Shown here one piece after another: positions 34,514-44,584 of a stretch of 64,000 bases of DNA. Below the pieces are notes generated by a model that was not told the DNA's origin, made no database searches, and saw nothing but the letters and a program-made list of their open reading frames with translations. Source of the stretch: G965197005 sp965197005 (GTDB lineage: Bacteria; Pseudomonadota; Gammaproteobacteria; Pseudomonadales; Oceanobacteraceae); NCBI GenBank assembly GCA_965197005.1, contig OZ239982.1, forward strand, positions 1,922,001 through 1,986,000, in the 5' to 3' direction. Position 1 is the first letter of the stretch, and every line of letters begins with the position of its first letter. The translations under genes were made by a program, and so were the position numbers.

Positions 34514-35805
34514 TAACCTACAGCATGAGACAATACTTTATGCTTAATTTTTCCACTACGCTCCGCAGCAGCTAATGCTAAGTTTCGTGCTAGTTTAAGT
34601 GGTGAGTTATTATTACTAAATCCATAATAAAATAAATCCATGGCATTCATCATAAGGTAATTTTCCTTACGACGTTTTCGCTCATAAGCACGCAACGCTT
34701 GCTGTATATCTGTCATTACACAAAACTGTGTTGCTGTTTTGCTTAGTTCACACAACGTATCACTCAACTCTTTGGCATCTTTAAAGCCTATATTAACACC
34801 CTGTCCTGCTAATGGATTAATCGTATGAGCAGCATCTCCTGCTAAGACCACTCGATTTTGTGAATAGGTTTTTGCATGACTTTTAACCAAAGGAAAAGAA
34901 GCACTACTGTAAACCTGCTTTATATTGGGTAACTGTTTAGGATAGACATGCTGTATCTCTTGTTTTAATGCCGCATTGCTAAGCGATTTCAGTGATGTAA
35001 TTTCCGTACTATCTTGATACCAAATAAGTAATGCAAAATGCCGCTGATTAAAACTCATCATAGGCAATAAGGCGACAGGGCCTTGAGGTCGAAAAGCCTG
35101 CCAGGTCTCGTCCCCTGCAGGCTCTGTTAGCTCTACACCAATCGCATACGCTTGCTGTTTATAATGTTTCTGGGTACGTTCAATACCTGCCATATCACGC
35201 AACTTAGACTGTGCGCCATCTGCAATAACTGCCAGTTTTGCTCTTACCATCATACTTTGAGTATCACTCACATCATTAACCAATACATCAACATGCTGCT
35301 TATTATTTGCTAATAAATCTGTGGCATACGCCCCCACAAAAGGGATTTTCTGATTACTTTGATTAAATGGTAAAACACAACGACCAGCACGAATATAAGG
35401 CATAAGCTGCTGCCATATTCCCCATTGTGTCAGATTATTTTCAACAAAATAGCCTAAATAAGGTTGATTAATATCTGCCGCCATAAAGTGCGTTGCATTC
35501 ACCTTAGAGGTGTTTAACCAAGAAGGCAAAACAGCATCTTCCCATACAGACAAGCGTGCATAAGGATGCATTCTGGTTTGCTCAATACGTTGCCAAGCAC
35601 CAATTTTATACAGCCAATCACGGCTCGCCAAATTCAATGCGGAAACACGCAAATCAGGTGCTTGAGTTAAATCATAAACTTCAGCCACTGGCGTACGTTC
35701 TATTAAAGCCAAAGTACACTGCGTTTTTTTAAGCAAAGCAAGCGCAATAGATGCCCCCACCATACCACCGCCATTTACTAGTACATCAACATTAATCACA
35801 CTCAA
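34510..35805 (-). CDS. FAD-dependent ubiquinone-biosynthesis-type hydroxylase (UbiH/UbiF/VisC family)
   Basis: 431 residues. An N-terminal FAD-binding fold (VDVLVNGGGMVGASIALAL, with GGGMVG near residue 12) and the GDAAHTINPLAGQGVNIGFKD motif near residue 320 define the COQ6/Ubi monooxygenases, which add hydroxyls to the ubiquinone ring. Which ring position (UbiH, UbiF or UbiI type) cannot be settled from sequence alone. Single gene, divergent from gpmA with 139 bp between. Confidence 0.88.
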   Translation of the reverse strand: MSVINVDVLVNGGGMVGASIALALLKKTQCTLALIERTPVAEVYDLTQAPDLRVSALNLASRDWLYKIGAWQRIEQTRMHPYARLSVWEDAVLPSWLNTSKVNATHFMAADINQPYLGYFVENNLTQWGIWQQLMPYIRAGRCVLPFNQSNQKIPFVGAYATDLLANNKQHVDVLVNDVSDTQSMMVRAKLAVIADGAQSKLRDMAGIERTQKHYKQQAYAIGVELTEPAGDETWQAFRPQGPVALLPMMSFNQRHFALLIWYQDSTEITSLKSLSNAALKQEIQHVYPKQLPNIKQVYSSASFPLVKSHAKTYSQNRVVLAGDAAHTINPLAGQGVNIGFKDAKELSDTLCELSKTATQFCVMTDIQQALRAYERKRRKENYLMMNAMDLFYYGFSNNNSPLKLARNLALAAAERSGKIKHKVLSHAVGY

Positions 35806-35944
35806 CCTCCATACACATAAACTGCCGCCATCTTAGCATGAGATGGCTTTTTATGCTCTGCTTTAGCTATAAAAATAATACTTAAAATCCAAGGTTTTTT
35901 GCATTACCATGTAGCTTTTACAGTAACAGATTTAAGGAGTATTT

Positions 35945-36691
35945 ATGAGTTACACATTGGTTTTAATTCGTCATGGGCAAAGTGTTTGGAATAAAGAAAA
36001 CCGCTTTACTGGTTGGAAAGATGTTGATTTAACAGAACAGGGTTTAAGCGAAGCAAAACGCTCGGCCAGTCAACTTAAAGAAGCGGGACTAGACTTTGAC
36101 CTAGCCTTTACCTCCGTATTAAAGCGTGCCATTCGTACTCTTTGGACAATACTAGACGACATGGATTTAATGCATATTCCTGTTACTCGCAGCTACCGTT
36201 TAAATGAGCGTCATTATGGTGCATTACAAGGCTTAAACAAAGCCGAAACCGCCGCCAAACACGGTGAAGAACAGGTTAAAATTTGGCGTAGAAGTTTTGA
36301 TATTCCACCACCAAAACTTGAAGATGGAGATGAGCGTTTACTCGACAATGACCCACGCTACACTGAACTTGACCCTGCTTTATTACCACGCAGTGAGAGT
36401 TTAAAACTCACCATTGAGCGAGTTTTACCCTTTTGGCAAGACAATATTGTGCCTGCTTTACGGGCAGGTAAAAAACCACTGGTGGTTGCACATGGCAACA
36501 GCCTCAGAGCCTTAGTACAATACCTCGACAGCATGACCCCAGATGCCATTTTGGGCTTTAATATCCCAACTGGCGTACCCATTGTGTATGAACTTGATGA
36601 CAACCTAAAACCCCTTAGCCGCCGATTTTTAGGCAGCGAAGAAGAAGTTGCCGCACTAATGCAAGCAGTTGCAAATCAAGGTAAAGCCTAG
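35945..36691 (+). CDS. gpmA: 2,3-bisphosphoglycerate-dependent phosphoglycerate mutase
   Basis: 248 residues, the size of GpmA. It interconverts 3- and 2-phosphoglycerate in glycolysis. The phospho-histidine motif LIRHGQSVWNKENRFTGW (H10) starts the chain, with the second histidine in VVAHGNSLRAL near residue 183 and the ERHYG substrate motif near 88. TAAGGAGTATTT before the ATG is a strong ribosome site. Confidence 0.95.
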   Translation: MSYTLVLIRHGQSVWNKENRFTGWKDVDLTEQGLSEAKRSASQLKEAGLDFDLAFTSVLKRAIRTLWTILDDMDLMHIPVTRSYRLNERHYGALQGLNKAETAAKHGEEQVKIWRRSFDIPPPKLEDGDERLLDNDPRYTELDPALLPRSESLKLTIERVLPFWQDNIVPALRAGKKPLVVAHGNSLRALVQYLDSMTPDAILGFNIPTGVPIVYELDDNLKPLSRRFLGSEEEVAALMQAVANQGKA

Positions 36692-36718
36692 CGTTTAAAC
36701 CACCTAAAACAAGGCAGC

Positions 36719-37405
36719 CTACAGGTTGTCTTGTTTCACCTCTGCCAACTGGGTACGCATATCACTAATAACCTGTGCATAATCATGCTGATTAAAAATA
36801 GCCGAACCTGCCACAAACATATCTGCACCTGCAGCTGCAATTTGCTTAATATTATCCACCTTAACACCACCATCAATTTCTAAACGAATGGCACGACTTT
36901 GCTCATCAATCCTTGCTCTTACTTGTTTAAGTTTCTCTAAAGTTTGAGGAATAAAAGACTGACCACCAAAACCGGGATTAACTGACATCAGTAAAATTAA
37001 ATCCAATTTATCCATTAAATAATCTAAATAACTCAAAGGAGTAGCAGGATTAAATACCAAGCCTGCCTGACAACCTAAATCCTTAATTAACTGAATACTG
37101 CGATCAATATGCTGGCTCGCTTCAGGGTGAAAACTGATGATACTTGCCCCCGAATCAGCAAACTGCTTAATCAAATCATCAACAGGACTCACCATTAAAT
37201 GCACATCAATAGGTGCACTCACACCATACTTACGCAACGCTTGGCATACCATAGGACCGATGGTTAAATTAGGTACATAGTGATTATCCATCACATCAAA
37301 ATGCACCACATCTGCACCCGCTTGTAATACATTATCCACCTCCTCGCCTAAGCGAGCAAAATCAGCAGATAAAATAGACGGTGCAATCAAATAATCTTGT
37401 GACAT
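36719..37405 (-). CDS. rpe: Ribulose-phosphate 3-epimerase
   Basis: About 228 residues from MSQDYLIAPSILSADF at 37405, with AGGAAAGCTC before it; the longer reading to 37519 has no support. TIM-barrel enzyme of the pentose phosphate pathway, converting ribulose 5-phosphate and xylulose 5-phosphate. Metal and catalytic residues are seen in HFDVMDNHYVPN, in MSVNPGFGGQSF and in EIDGGV. Divergent from the DUF3530 gene. Confidence 0.95.
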   Translation of the reverse strand: MSQDYLIAPSILSADFARLGEEVDNVLQAGADVVHFDVMDNHYVPNLTIGPMVCQALRKYGVSAPIDVHLMVSPVDDLIKQFADSGASIISFHPEASQHIDRSIQLIKDLGCQAGLVFNPATPLSYLDYLMDKLDLILLMSVNPGFGGQSFIPQTLEKLKQVRARIDEQSRAIRLEIDGGVKVDNIKQIAAAGADMFVAGSAIFNQHDYAQVISDMRTQLAEVKQDNL

Positions 37406-37517
37406 GAGCTTTCCTAAAGATAAAATTAAAACGCCATTGTAAAAGCTAGGAACGGCTTTTGCTATGCTAAATAGCAAAAGCTCAAATTTATTTGCAAAAA
37501 TGATAAAACAAAACCCC

Positions 37518-38756
37518 ATGAAAAACCAACAGACTCAAAAAAAATTCACTATATTTCATAATTTTGCCGCATTTTTGCTGGTTTTCTTATGGACGATATT
37601 GAGCATAAACAGCCATAGCGCAGAAGACCCCGAAACAGAAAGCCAATCCCCCATTAACAAAACAGCAAAGCAACAAACAGGCGAAACCTTGCCGCCCACA
37701 GACAAACCCATAGACAACTCAAACACCCCATCAAATAATCCAAATACAACCAAGCAGGCAACCCAAAAACGCATACCAAGTAATGAAAAAAGCACAATGA
37801 AACAACGCCATCTTAGTGTATTAAACTACCTAAAATTACATCAAAGACAACGAGAAATGGTAAAATTAGGCGAGCAAGAACAACTGCCTTTTTATGGTTT
37901 TTTCCTACAAGAACGCAGTGGTCGCCCACAAGGTGCTGTCTTAATTTTACATGACGTTGCCCAACATGCACATTGGCCAAAACTGGTTGCGCCACTGCGC
38001 GAAAATTTACCTGATTACGGCTGGATTACACTTAGTATTGAATTACCACAAATCACCAAAACACTTATAAAAAAAGATTTAAGCCGTTCTAAAAAACCAC
38101 TTACCAAGCGCACTGACACCCCGTCCACAGAAAATAATAAGACCGCAGCAGAGACAAACAATGATGAACAAAATAACGCAAGCGCCACAACAGAAGCACC
38201 TCAACAAATTACAAACAACCCTAACCGCCGAGCAAAATACCAACAACAAATAGCACAACGTATTGATACCGCTATTGATTACCTAAGAAGTCGTGGGCAA
38301 TTTAATCTGGTTATTATTGGCATAGGACAGGCTGCCATTTTTGCTGTAAACAGCACCTTAAAATTAGACAAAAAAGAAGGTCTTGCCTTAGTCATTATTA
38401 ATGCCAAACACAATCCCAACCAAGATGACCTCCTTAGCGACAAACTAGGCAAATTAGAACTGCCCATTTTAGACTTACTAACAGAAGAAAATCGAAGCAA
38501 CCTTTTACAGCTCCAACAACGCCGAGGAACAATGCGCCACTTAGAGCGCACTGACTATATTCAAATTCATCTTCCCCAAGCCATTGAAGCAAATGCCGTA
38601 TTTAAAAGCACAACCAGCAGCAGCAAAACGCACCCTATAGTACGACGTATTCGTGGCTGGCTAAGAAGTAAAGCAGCAGGTACGCCACTTAAAATACCAC
38701 GTTCCCAAGCACCACCGCCAGCTAAGGAAAAAGAGACCAAAGACAAGCCTCTATAA
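37518..38756 (+). CDS. DUF3530-family protein, predicted periplasmic, alpha/beta-hydrolase-like
   Basis: About 412 residues from MKNQQTQKKF at 37518; other upstream ATGs are possible. An N-terminal hydrophobic segment and cut site (NSHSAED) suggest export. A long Thr/Asn/Lys-rich low-complexity linker follows, and another is inserted mid-chain (after residue about 195). The folded parts, GAVLILHDVAQHAHWPKLVAPLR and LVIIGIGQAAIFAVNS, resemble an alpha/beta-hydrolase in which the usual GxSxG is GIGQA, so the nucleophile serine seems to be missing. That fits DUF3530 members; no activity can be stated. Confidence 0.75.
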   Translation: MKNQQTQKKFTIFHNFAAFLLVFLWTILSINSHSAEDPETESQSPINKTAKQQTGETLPPTDKPIDNSNTPSNNPNTTKQATQKRIPSNEKSTMKQRHLSVLNYLKLHQRQREMVKLGEQEQLPFYGFFLQERSGRPQGAVLILHDVAQHAHWPKLVAPLRENLPDYGWITLSIELPQITKTLIKKDLSRSKKPLTKRTDTPSTENNKTAAETNNDEQNNASATTEAPQQITNNPNRRAKYQQQIAQRIDTAIDYLRSRGQFNLVIIGIGQAAIFAVNSTLKLDKKEGLALVIINAKHNPNQDDLLSDKLGKLELPILDLLTEENRSNLLQLQQRRGTMRHLERTDYIQIHLPQAIEANAVFKSTTSSSKTHPIVRRIRGWLRSKAAGTPLKIPRSQAPPPAKEKETKDKPL

Positions 38757-38886
38757 TCTGTATGACCTATTTTATTTATAAAAAAACCACAGAACTGGCC
38801 TATTATTTAAGCTATAGATATTGCATTGACCAATTAAAAGCGTTAGCCTAAATTATCTAATAAAATAATAATAAAAAGGTTCTATT

Positions 38887-39534
38887 GTGCAAAAAATCAT
38901 AACCATAGATAAAATTCCAAGTTTTTTACGAGACGGTATGACCCTTGCTATTGGTGGCTTTATGGGCTGCGGCAATGCCCATCGTATCATTGATGCCATT
39001 GTAAAAACCGATGTAAAAAATCTAACCTTAGTGGCAACCGATACTGCACGCGACAACATTGGCATTGGCAAACTCATTCATGCTAAAAAAATTCGCAAAC
39101 TCTATGCCTCACACATTGGCACCAACAAAGAAACCCAAGCCCAAGTCATTGACGGCACACTTGCAATAGAATTGGTTCCTCAAGGCACACTGGCAGAGCG
39201 CATTCGTGCAACAGCAGCAGGTTTAGGTGGCGTATTAACCCAAACTGGACTGGGCACAGAAGTACAGGGCGATAAACCCGTCATTGAAGTAGACGGCAAC
39301 GCATTTCTTTTAGAAAAACCCATTGCCATTGATTTGGCCTTTATTAAAGCACACAAAGCAGATGCCGCAGGCAATCTTATCTATCAAGGGGCAACACGCA
39401 ATTTTAATGTACCTATGGCAGGAGCTGCAAAAATAACCATTGCTGAGGTAGACGAAATTGTCGCAAATGGCGAGCTAGATGCCAATTTTGTGCATACCCC
39501 ATTTGTTTATATCAACCACATACTTAAGGGGTAA
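38887..39534 (+). CDS. atoD: 3-oxoacid/acetoacetate CoA-transferase subunit A
   Basis: 215 residues, GTG start with AAAAAGG before it. It has the SCOT-A fold, with the glycine-rich loop GGFMGCGNAHRIIDAI near residue 22. With the next gene it forms an acyl-CoA:acetoacetate CoA-transferase that activates acetoacetate or short fatty acids. It lies two bases from atoA. Together with atoE and the liu cluster in this window it would dispose of the acetoacetate made from leucine. Confidence 0.92.
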   Translation: MQKIITIDKIPSFLRDGMTLAIGGFMGCGNAHRIIDAIVKTDVKNLTLVATDTARDNIGIGKLIHAKKIRKLYASHIGTNKETQAQVIDGTLAIELVPQGTLAERIRATAAGLGGVLTQTGLGTEVQGDKPVIEVDGNAFLLEKPIAIDLAFIKAHKADAAGNLIYQGATRNFNVPMAGAAKITIAEVDEIVANGELDANFVHTPFVYINHILKG

Positions 39535-39536
39535 GC

Positions 39537-40172
39537 ATGGATATTAAAGACGTTATTGCCAAACGTGTGGCACAAGAATTTAAAGATGGCGACTTAATTA
39601 ATTTAGGCATTGGTCTGCCCACGAAAGCAGTGGATTATCTCGCCGATGGCATACATATTAATCTGCATTCAGAAAATGGATTTGCTGGTATTTGGGACGC
39701 TGATACAACAGATCAAGAACTATCTAATGTGGTAGATGCAGGAGGTAATCCTGTAGTATTACGCCTTGGTGGTGTATTTTTTGACTCACTAACTTCATTT
39801 GAGATTATTCGTGGTGGACACATCGACATTACCGTATTAGGTGCATTAGAAGTTGATGAACAAGGGGATTTGGCTAACTGGAAAATTCCGGGTAAATTGC
39901 TGCCCGGCATGGGCGGTGCGATGGATTTAGTCAGTGGTTCCAAAAAAGTCATCATCGCCATGCAGCACACCGCCAAAGGCAAACCCAAAATTCTACCACG
40001 TTGCACCTTACCCTTAACAGGCAAAGGCGTAGTGGATATGATTATTACCGAATTAGGCGTATTTGAATTTATCCAAGGTGAGTTATGTTTAACTGAACTG
40101 ATGGATAACGTCACCTTGGACGAAATTAAAGCACTAACACCAGCTAAGTATCGAGTTGCACTTAAAAGCTAA
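39537..40172 (+). CDS. atoA: 3-oxoacid/acetoacetate CoA-transferase subunit B
   Basis: 211 residues. The catalytic glutamate is in the HSENGFAG motif near residue 47, the marker of the B subunit that carries the acyl-glutamyl-CoA intermediate. AAGGGGTAAGC before the ATG. The gene is convergent with the chemoreceptor gene, with only four bases between their stops. Confidence 0.93.
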   Translation: MDIKDVIAKRVAQEFKDGDLINLGIGLPTKAVDYLADGIHINLHSENGFAGIWDADTTDQELSNVVDAGGNPVVLRLGGVFFDSLTSFEIIRGGHIDITVLGALEVDEQGDLANWKIPGKLLPGMGGAMDLVSGSKKVIIAMQHTAKGKPKILPRCTLPLTGKGVVDMIITELGVFEFIQGELCLTELMDNVTLDEIKALTPAKYRVALKS

Positions 40173-40176
40173 TAGA

Positions 40177-41745
40177 TTAGCTACGACGAAAACGCTCAAT
40201 AATGCTTTGTATGTTGCTGATGGTTTCATCTAAGCTAACACTGGCATTTAAGCTATTGTGTGCAGCCTGATAACTGGCATCACAAAGTTGACCAATTTCT
40301 TGCACACTGGCACTAACCGTTTTTGCCACAACGCCTTGTTCTTCCATGGATGCGGACATACCCAGACTCATTTCTGCCATACTATCAATAATTTTTTCAA
40401 TGGCACTGAGCTGCTCCTGCATCGAGGTGACTTTTTCTCTGCTAGTTTGCACAATTTCTTCACTGGCATTTGCTTGAGCAACTGCATGTTGCGTTTTTTC
40501 ATTTAAGGTACTAATCACACTCACAATGCTTTTGGCAGAGGTTGCCGTTTTATTGGCCAAGTCTCGTACTTCGTCGGCAACCACAGAAAAACCACGTCCA
40601 TGCTCCCCTGCTCTAGCCGCTTCAATGGCTGCATTAAGTGCCAGTAGGTTGGTTTGCTCCGCAATGCTTGAAATAAGCTCAACTGACTCGGTAATCTCTT
40701 TGGTTGAGAGGTTTAACTCCTCAATAATTTGTGTATTTCTAGCACTGGAATCTGTCAATTTAAGCATCGTTTCAAGAGCCTCATGAGCCGCTTGATTGCC
40801 CTCTTGCACTCGCTTACGAGACAAACTTGCGTGTTTATTATTGGCATCAATACTTTTGGCAATTTCTGCAATGGCTACAGATAATTCCGAAACCGCATGA
40901 GAAATACTTTGAGTTGCTGTGTTTTGCTGCTCAACGGAGTTTTGAGTTACCTCTGCTTCTGCGCGGGTGTTGTGCGAGATTTGGTGCAAGTTATCCAACA
41001 CTTGAGTGGTGCGTGTCAGCACCGTTCTAAATTTTGCTATCTCACAATCATAAGCCAGCTTTGCCATTGCTCTGCGCCCACTTGCCGCATAATAAGTAGA
41101 AGCAATAATAGGGTCTTTAAACGCATTGTCATTCATTTTTAACAAATCGTCCCATTCATGCCTAAATTGCCAAGCAACAGCTACTAATGAAACCAACCCA
41201 GCCAGTGCCGCCATAGACGCAGGCACCAAACCATAGGTAACATACAAGCCAATACTTAATGCAGCAGCAGGAACAAACACAGGCAAACTTTTAAACGCAT
41301 ACCCACGCAAGCGAGAAGCGATTGAAAATGGCGATTTGTTTTTATTTAGCCTACGGTACAGTTTTTCGGCACGTTTGATGTCCTCACGCTTGGGCGTTAC
41401 ACGCACAGATTCGTAGCCGATGATTTCGCCCTGTTCAAACACGGGAGTTACAAACGCATTCACCCAATAAAAGCCGCCATTTTTACGCCGATTTTTAACC
41501 AGCCCCATCCATGCCTTGCCCGTTTTTAAACGGGTCCACATATTAGCAAAAGCCGCCGCCGGCATATCAGGGTGACGAATGATATTGTGCGCTTTGCCAA
41601 TCAGCTCAGTACGTGAAAAACCCGATGCCATTTCAAATTCTTTATTGCAATCAGTAATTCTACCTTTGGTATCGGTGCTGGAAATTAAGCTATGAGTTGA
41701 CGGAAGAATATATTCATCATCCGTAATAGGGAGATTAACCTTCAT
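40177..41745 (-). CDS. PAS-type (Aer-like) methyl-accepting chemotaxis protein
   Basis: 522 residues. The PAS domain (about 20-115) has the Aer pattern: ITDCNKEFEMASGFSRTELIG, NIIRHPDMP and the NGGFYWVNAFVTPV strand; in Aer such a domain binds FAD and senses redox state. Two hydrophobic stretches (about 150-190) form a membrane hairpin without a large periplasmic loop. The signalling domain has SIAEQTNLLALNAAIEAARAGE. It is likely an energy taxis receptor. It differs from the two Cache receptors of this window. Confidence 0.9.
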   Translation of the reverse strand: MKVNLPITDDEYILPSTHSLISSTDTKGRITDCNKEFEMASGFSRTELIGKAHNIIRHPDMPAAAFANMWTRLKTGKAWMGLVKNRRKNGGFYWVNAFVTPVFEQGEIIGYESVRVTPKREDIKRAEKLYRRLNKNKSPFSIASRLRGYAFKSLPVFVPAAALSIGLYVTYGLVPASMAALAGLVSLVAVAWQFRHEWDDLLKMNDNAFKDPIIASTYYAASGRRAMAKLAYDCEIAKFRTVLTRTTQVLDNLHQISHNTRAEAEVTQNSVEQQNTATQSISHAVSELSVAIAEIAKSIDANNKHASLSRKRVQEGNQAAHEALETMLKLTDSSARNTQIIEELNLSTKEITESVELISSIAEQTNLLALNAAIEAARAGEHGRGFSVVADEVRDLANKTATSAKSIVSVISTLNEKTQHAVAQANASEEIVQTSREKVTSMQEQLSAIEKIIDSMAEMSLGMSASMEEQGVVAKTVSASVQEIGQLCDASYQAAHNSLNASVSLDETISNIQSIIERFRRS

Positions 41746-41917
41746 TTAAAATTCCATAAACATAAAAGTAAACAATAAGAAGAAACTATCTTATATTCAA
41801 AAATAAATGAAGGGGCAATAGTTTGACAAAAAAAGCAGCTAAAACTATTGACCTATATCAATTTTTCTAGCTACTTAATGCAAGGGCTTTTGCCGTACCC
41901 TCTCAAATTACAAACAA

Positions 41918-43606
41918 CTACAGCTTATCTAACCCTAGCTCTTCCATAGAAATTTCACGTATTTTAAATTTCTGGATTTTACCCGTTACGGTCATGGGGA
42001 ACTCATCAACAAATTTAAAGTAACGTGGGATTTTAAAGTGTGTGATTTTGCCCTTACAGAACTCACGTAGCTCTTCTTCATTGACTGTATGTGAGGGATG
42101 AAACTTAACCCACGCGATCAACTCTTCACCGTATTTTTTATCTGGTACACCTGTGACCTGTACGTCTGAAATGGCTTCATGGGTGTATAAAAGCTCTTCA
42201 ATTTCTTTGGGATAAATGTTTTCGCCACCACGAATAACCATATCTTTAATACGCCCAACAATTTGGATATAGCCTTGTTCGTCCATTGTCGCAAGGTCTC
42301 CTGTGTGCATCCAACCGCCTTCGTCAATGGCTTTGCGTGTGGCTTCTTCATTATTCCAGTATTTAAGCATCACACTATAACCACGTGTACACAGCTCGCC
42401 AATTTCGCCTCGTGCTAAGAGTTTGCCCGTGCCTGCTTCTATGATTTTACTTTCAATATGCGCCTGCGTGCGACCTACGGTTGTAACTCGCTTTTCAAAA
42501 GGATCATCAGCGGCGGTTTGAGTAGAAACTGGGCTGGTTTCAGTCATGCCATAGGCAATTTGTACTTCTTGCATGTGCATTTTAGCATTGACATCTTTCA
42601 TGACCTCAGCAGGGCAAATGGAGCCTGCCATAATACCAGTACGCAAGGAGCTTAAATCAAACTCGGCAAACTTAGGGTGATCTAATTCGGCAATAAACAT
42701 GGTCGGCACACCATAAACTGCGGTGGCTTTTTCTGCCTGTATGCTTTGCAGAACGCTTTCAACTTCAAAGCCTTCATCAGGATAAATCATGGTTGCCCCG
42801 TGTGTAATACAGCCTAAATTACCCATAACCATGCCAAAGCAATGGTATAAAGGTACTGGAATAACCAGCCTATCTTCGGCACTTAAATTCATACTCTCGG
42901 CAACGAAATAGCCATTATTTAAAATATTATGATGCGACAGTGTTGCCCCTTTAGGAAAACCAGTGGTACCTGAGGTGTATTGAATGTTAATGGGGTCATC
43001 AAATTGCAAAGTAGCCTGAATATCTTGCAAGCTCTGCTCTGAGGCTGCCTCTGCTTTTTGCATAAACTCTTGCCAACAACAGATCCCAGGGTAGCGATTT
43101 ACAGATAAATTAACCACACTTTGCAAATAAGGTAGTCTTTTGATTTTAAGCTGCCCTATTTCACATAAATGGAGTTCTGGTGCTAACTCATTAATCATTT
43201 GAATATAATCTGAGGTTTTAAACTGATCAGCGGTGATTAAAAATGCCGCTTGCGACTGATTAAGCGCATATTCTAATTCATGAGTACGATAAGCAGGATT
43301 AATATTGACCAAAATTGCCCCAATTTTAGCGGTAGCAAATTGAATAATCGCCCACTCTGCTCGGTTAGGTGACCATATCCCCACTCTATCGCCCTTTTTA
43401 ACTCCTACAGCAAGTAATGCTCTAGCAGCTTGATTTACTTCTACTTGTAATTGCCTGTAGCTGTAACGTAAATTTTGATGGCGTGAAATAAGCGCATCAT
43501 TATCTGGATAAAGTGCGACTGTTTCATCAAATTTATCACCAATGGTCATACCAATAAGTGGTTTTTTAGAAGTACCGCTGGTATAGCTTAGTAGTTGATT
43601 TTGCAT
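41918..43606 (-). CDS. AMP-binding acyl-CoA ligase
   Basis: 562 residues. ATP/AMP motif YTSGTTGFPKGATLSHHN near residue 220, A5-type motif YGMTETSP and the C-terminal GRIKDMVIRGGENIYPKEIEE are complete. It should activate a medium- or branched-chain fatty acid to the CoA ester in the cytoplasm. It lies 70 bp after the liu genes on the same strand; in relatives such a ligase is often part of the leucine/isovalerate regulon. The exact substrate is inferred from context only. Confidence 0.88.
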   Translation of the reverse strand: MQNQLLSYTSGTSKKPLIGMTIGDKFDETVALYPDNDALISRHQNLRYSYRQLQVEVNQAARALLAVGVKKGDRVGIWSPNRAEWAIIQFATAKIGAILVNINPAYRTHELEYALNQSQAAFLITADQFKTSDYIQMINELAPELHLCEIGQLKIKRLPYLQSVVNLSVNRYPGICCWQEFMQKAEAASEQSLQDIQATLQFDDPINIQYTSGTTGFPKGATLSHHNILNNGYFVAESMNLSAEDRLVIPVPLYHCFGMVMGNLGCITHGATMIYPDEGFEVESVLQSIQAEKATAVYGVPTMFIAELDHPKFAEFDLSSLRTGIMAGSICPAEVMKDVNAKMHMQEVQIAYGMTETSPVSTQTAADDPFEKRVTTVGRTQAHIESKIIEAGTGKLLARGEIGELCTRGYSVMLKYWNNEEATRKAIDEGGWMHTGDLATMDEQGYIQIVGRIKDMVIRGGENIYPKEIEELLYTHEAISDVQVTGVPDKKYGEELIAWVKFHPSHTVNEEELREFCKGKITHFKIPRYFKFVDEFPMTVTGKIQKFKIREISMEELGLDKL

Positions 43607-43677
43607 AGTGCATTTTCCTCTTTTTTTTTAGTTATTTTTAGGTCAATCCTTAATACAAGGAGAAAGTTTAATTATTG

Positions 43678-44583
43678 TTATGTTTTATCCATGAAAGTTT
43701 GTGCCACTTTTGACTGATTAACTCGCCCAAGTTGCTGGCTAATCCAATGTCCTGTTTGTACTATTTTATCTAGGCTGATGCCAGTTTCAATGCCCATGCC
43801 ATGGAGCATATACACCACGTCCTCGCTGGCAACATTACCTGCCGCACCACGAGCATAAGGGCAACCGCCTAGGCCTGCTACAGACGCATCAATAACCTGC
43901 ACACCCTGCTGTAATACCGCATATAAATTGGCTAATGCCTGTCCATAGGTATCATGAAAATGAGCGGCCAATTTAGAAACAGGTGCAACCTTAGCTACCG
44001 TCTCTATTAAACGGCTGGCTGCCAGTGGCGTACCCACGCCAATGGTGTCACCTAAAGAAATTTCATAACAGCCCATTGCCAGCATTTCCTGACTTAAAGC
44101 GGCAACCTGAGAGGGATTAATTGCGCCTTCATAAGGACAGCCCAAAACGGTTGAAATATAACCACGCACACGAATATTATGCTTTTTTGCCTGCTCGATA
44201 ATAGGCGCAAAACGTGCCAGACTTTCACTAATAGAGCAGTTAATATTTTTTTGTGAAAACGTCTCAGATGCACCTGCAAAAACTGCCACTTCTTGCACCT
44301 GAGCATGCACGGCATATTCAAACCCCTGCATATTTGGCGTTAGCGCAGCATACACCACATTTGGGCGACGTTTAATGCCCTGCATAACCGCACTGGCATC
44401 GGCCATTTGCGGTACCCACTTAGGGGAAACAAAACTGGCAGCCTCAATATAACTTAGCCCTGCCTCGCCTAAGCGTTCAATCAGCTCTAACTTAACCTCG
44501 GTGGCAATCATGGCTCCAGCTTCGTTTTGCAATCCGTCTCTAGGGCTGACTTCCACCAGCCTAACCTGAGTTGCTATGCTCAT
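43678..44583 (-). CDS. liuE: Hydroxymethylglutaryl-CoA lyase
   Basis: About 301 residues from MSIATQVRLVEVSPRDGLQN at 44583, with GGAGAG before it. It cleaves HMG-CoA to acetyl-CoA and acetoacetate, the last leucine-specific step. The active-site cysteine loop VAGLGGCPYARGAAGN lies near residue 240, and SPRDGLQNE and HFHDTYGQ give the metal ligands. The ATG lies within a base of the stop of liuD. The longer reading would overlap liuD. Confidence 0.93.
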   Translation of the reverse strand: MSIATQVRLVEVSPRDGLQNEAGAMIATEVKLELIERLGEAGLSYIEAASFVSPKWVPQMADASAVMQGIKRRPNVVYAALTPNMQGFEYAVHAQVQEVAVFAGASETFSQKNINCSISESLARFAPIIEQAKKHNIRVRGYISTVLGCPYEGAINPSQVAALSQEMLAMGCYEISLGDTIGVGTPLAASRLIETVAKVAPVSKLAAHFHDTYGQALANLYAVLQQGVQVIDASVAGLGGCPYARGAAGNVASEDVVYMLHGMGIETGISLDKIVQTGHWISQQLGRVNQSKVAQTFMDKT

Positions 44584-44584
44584 G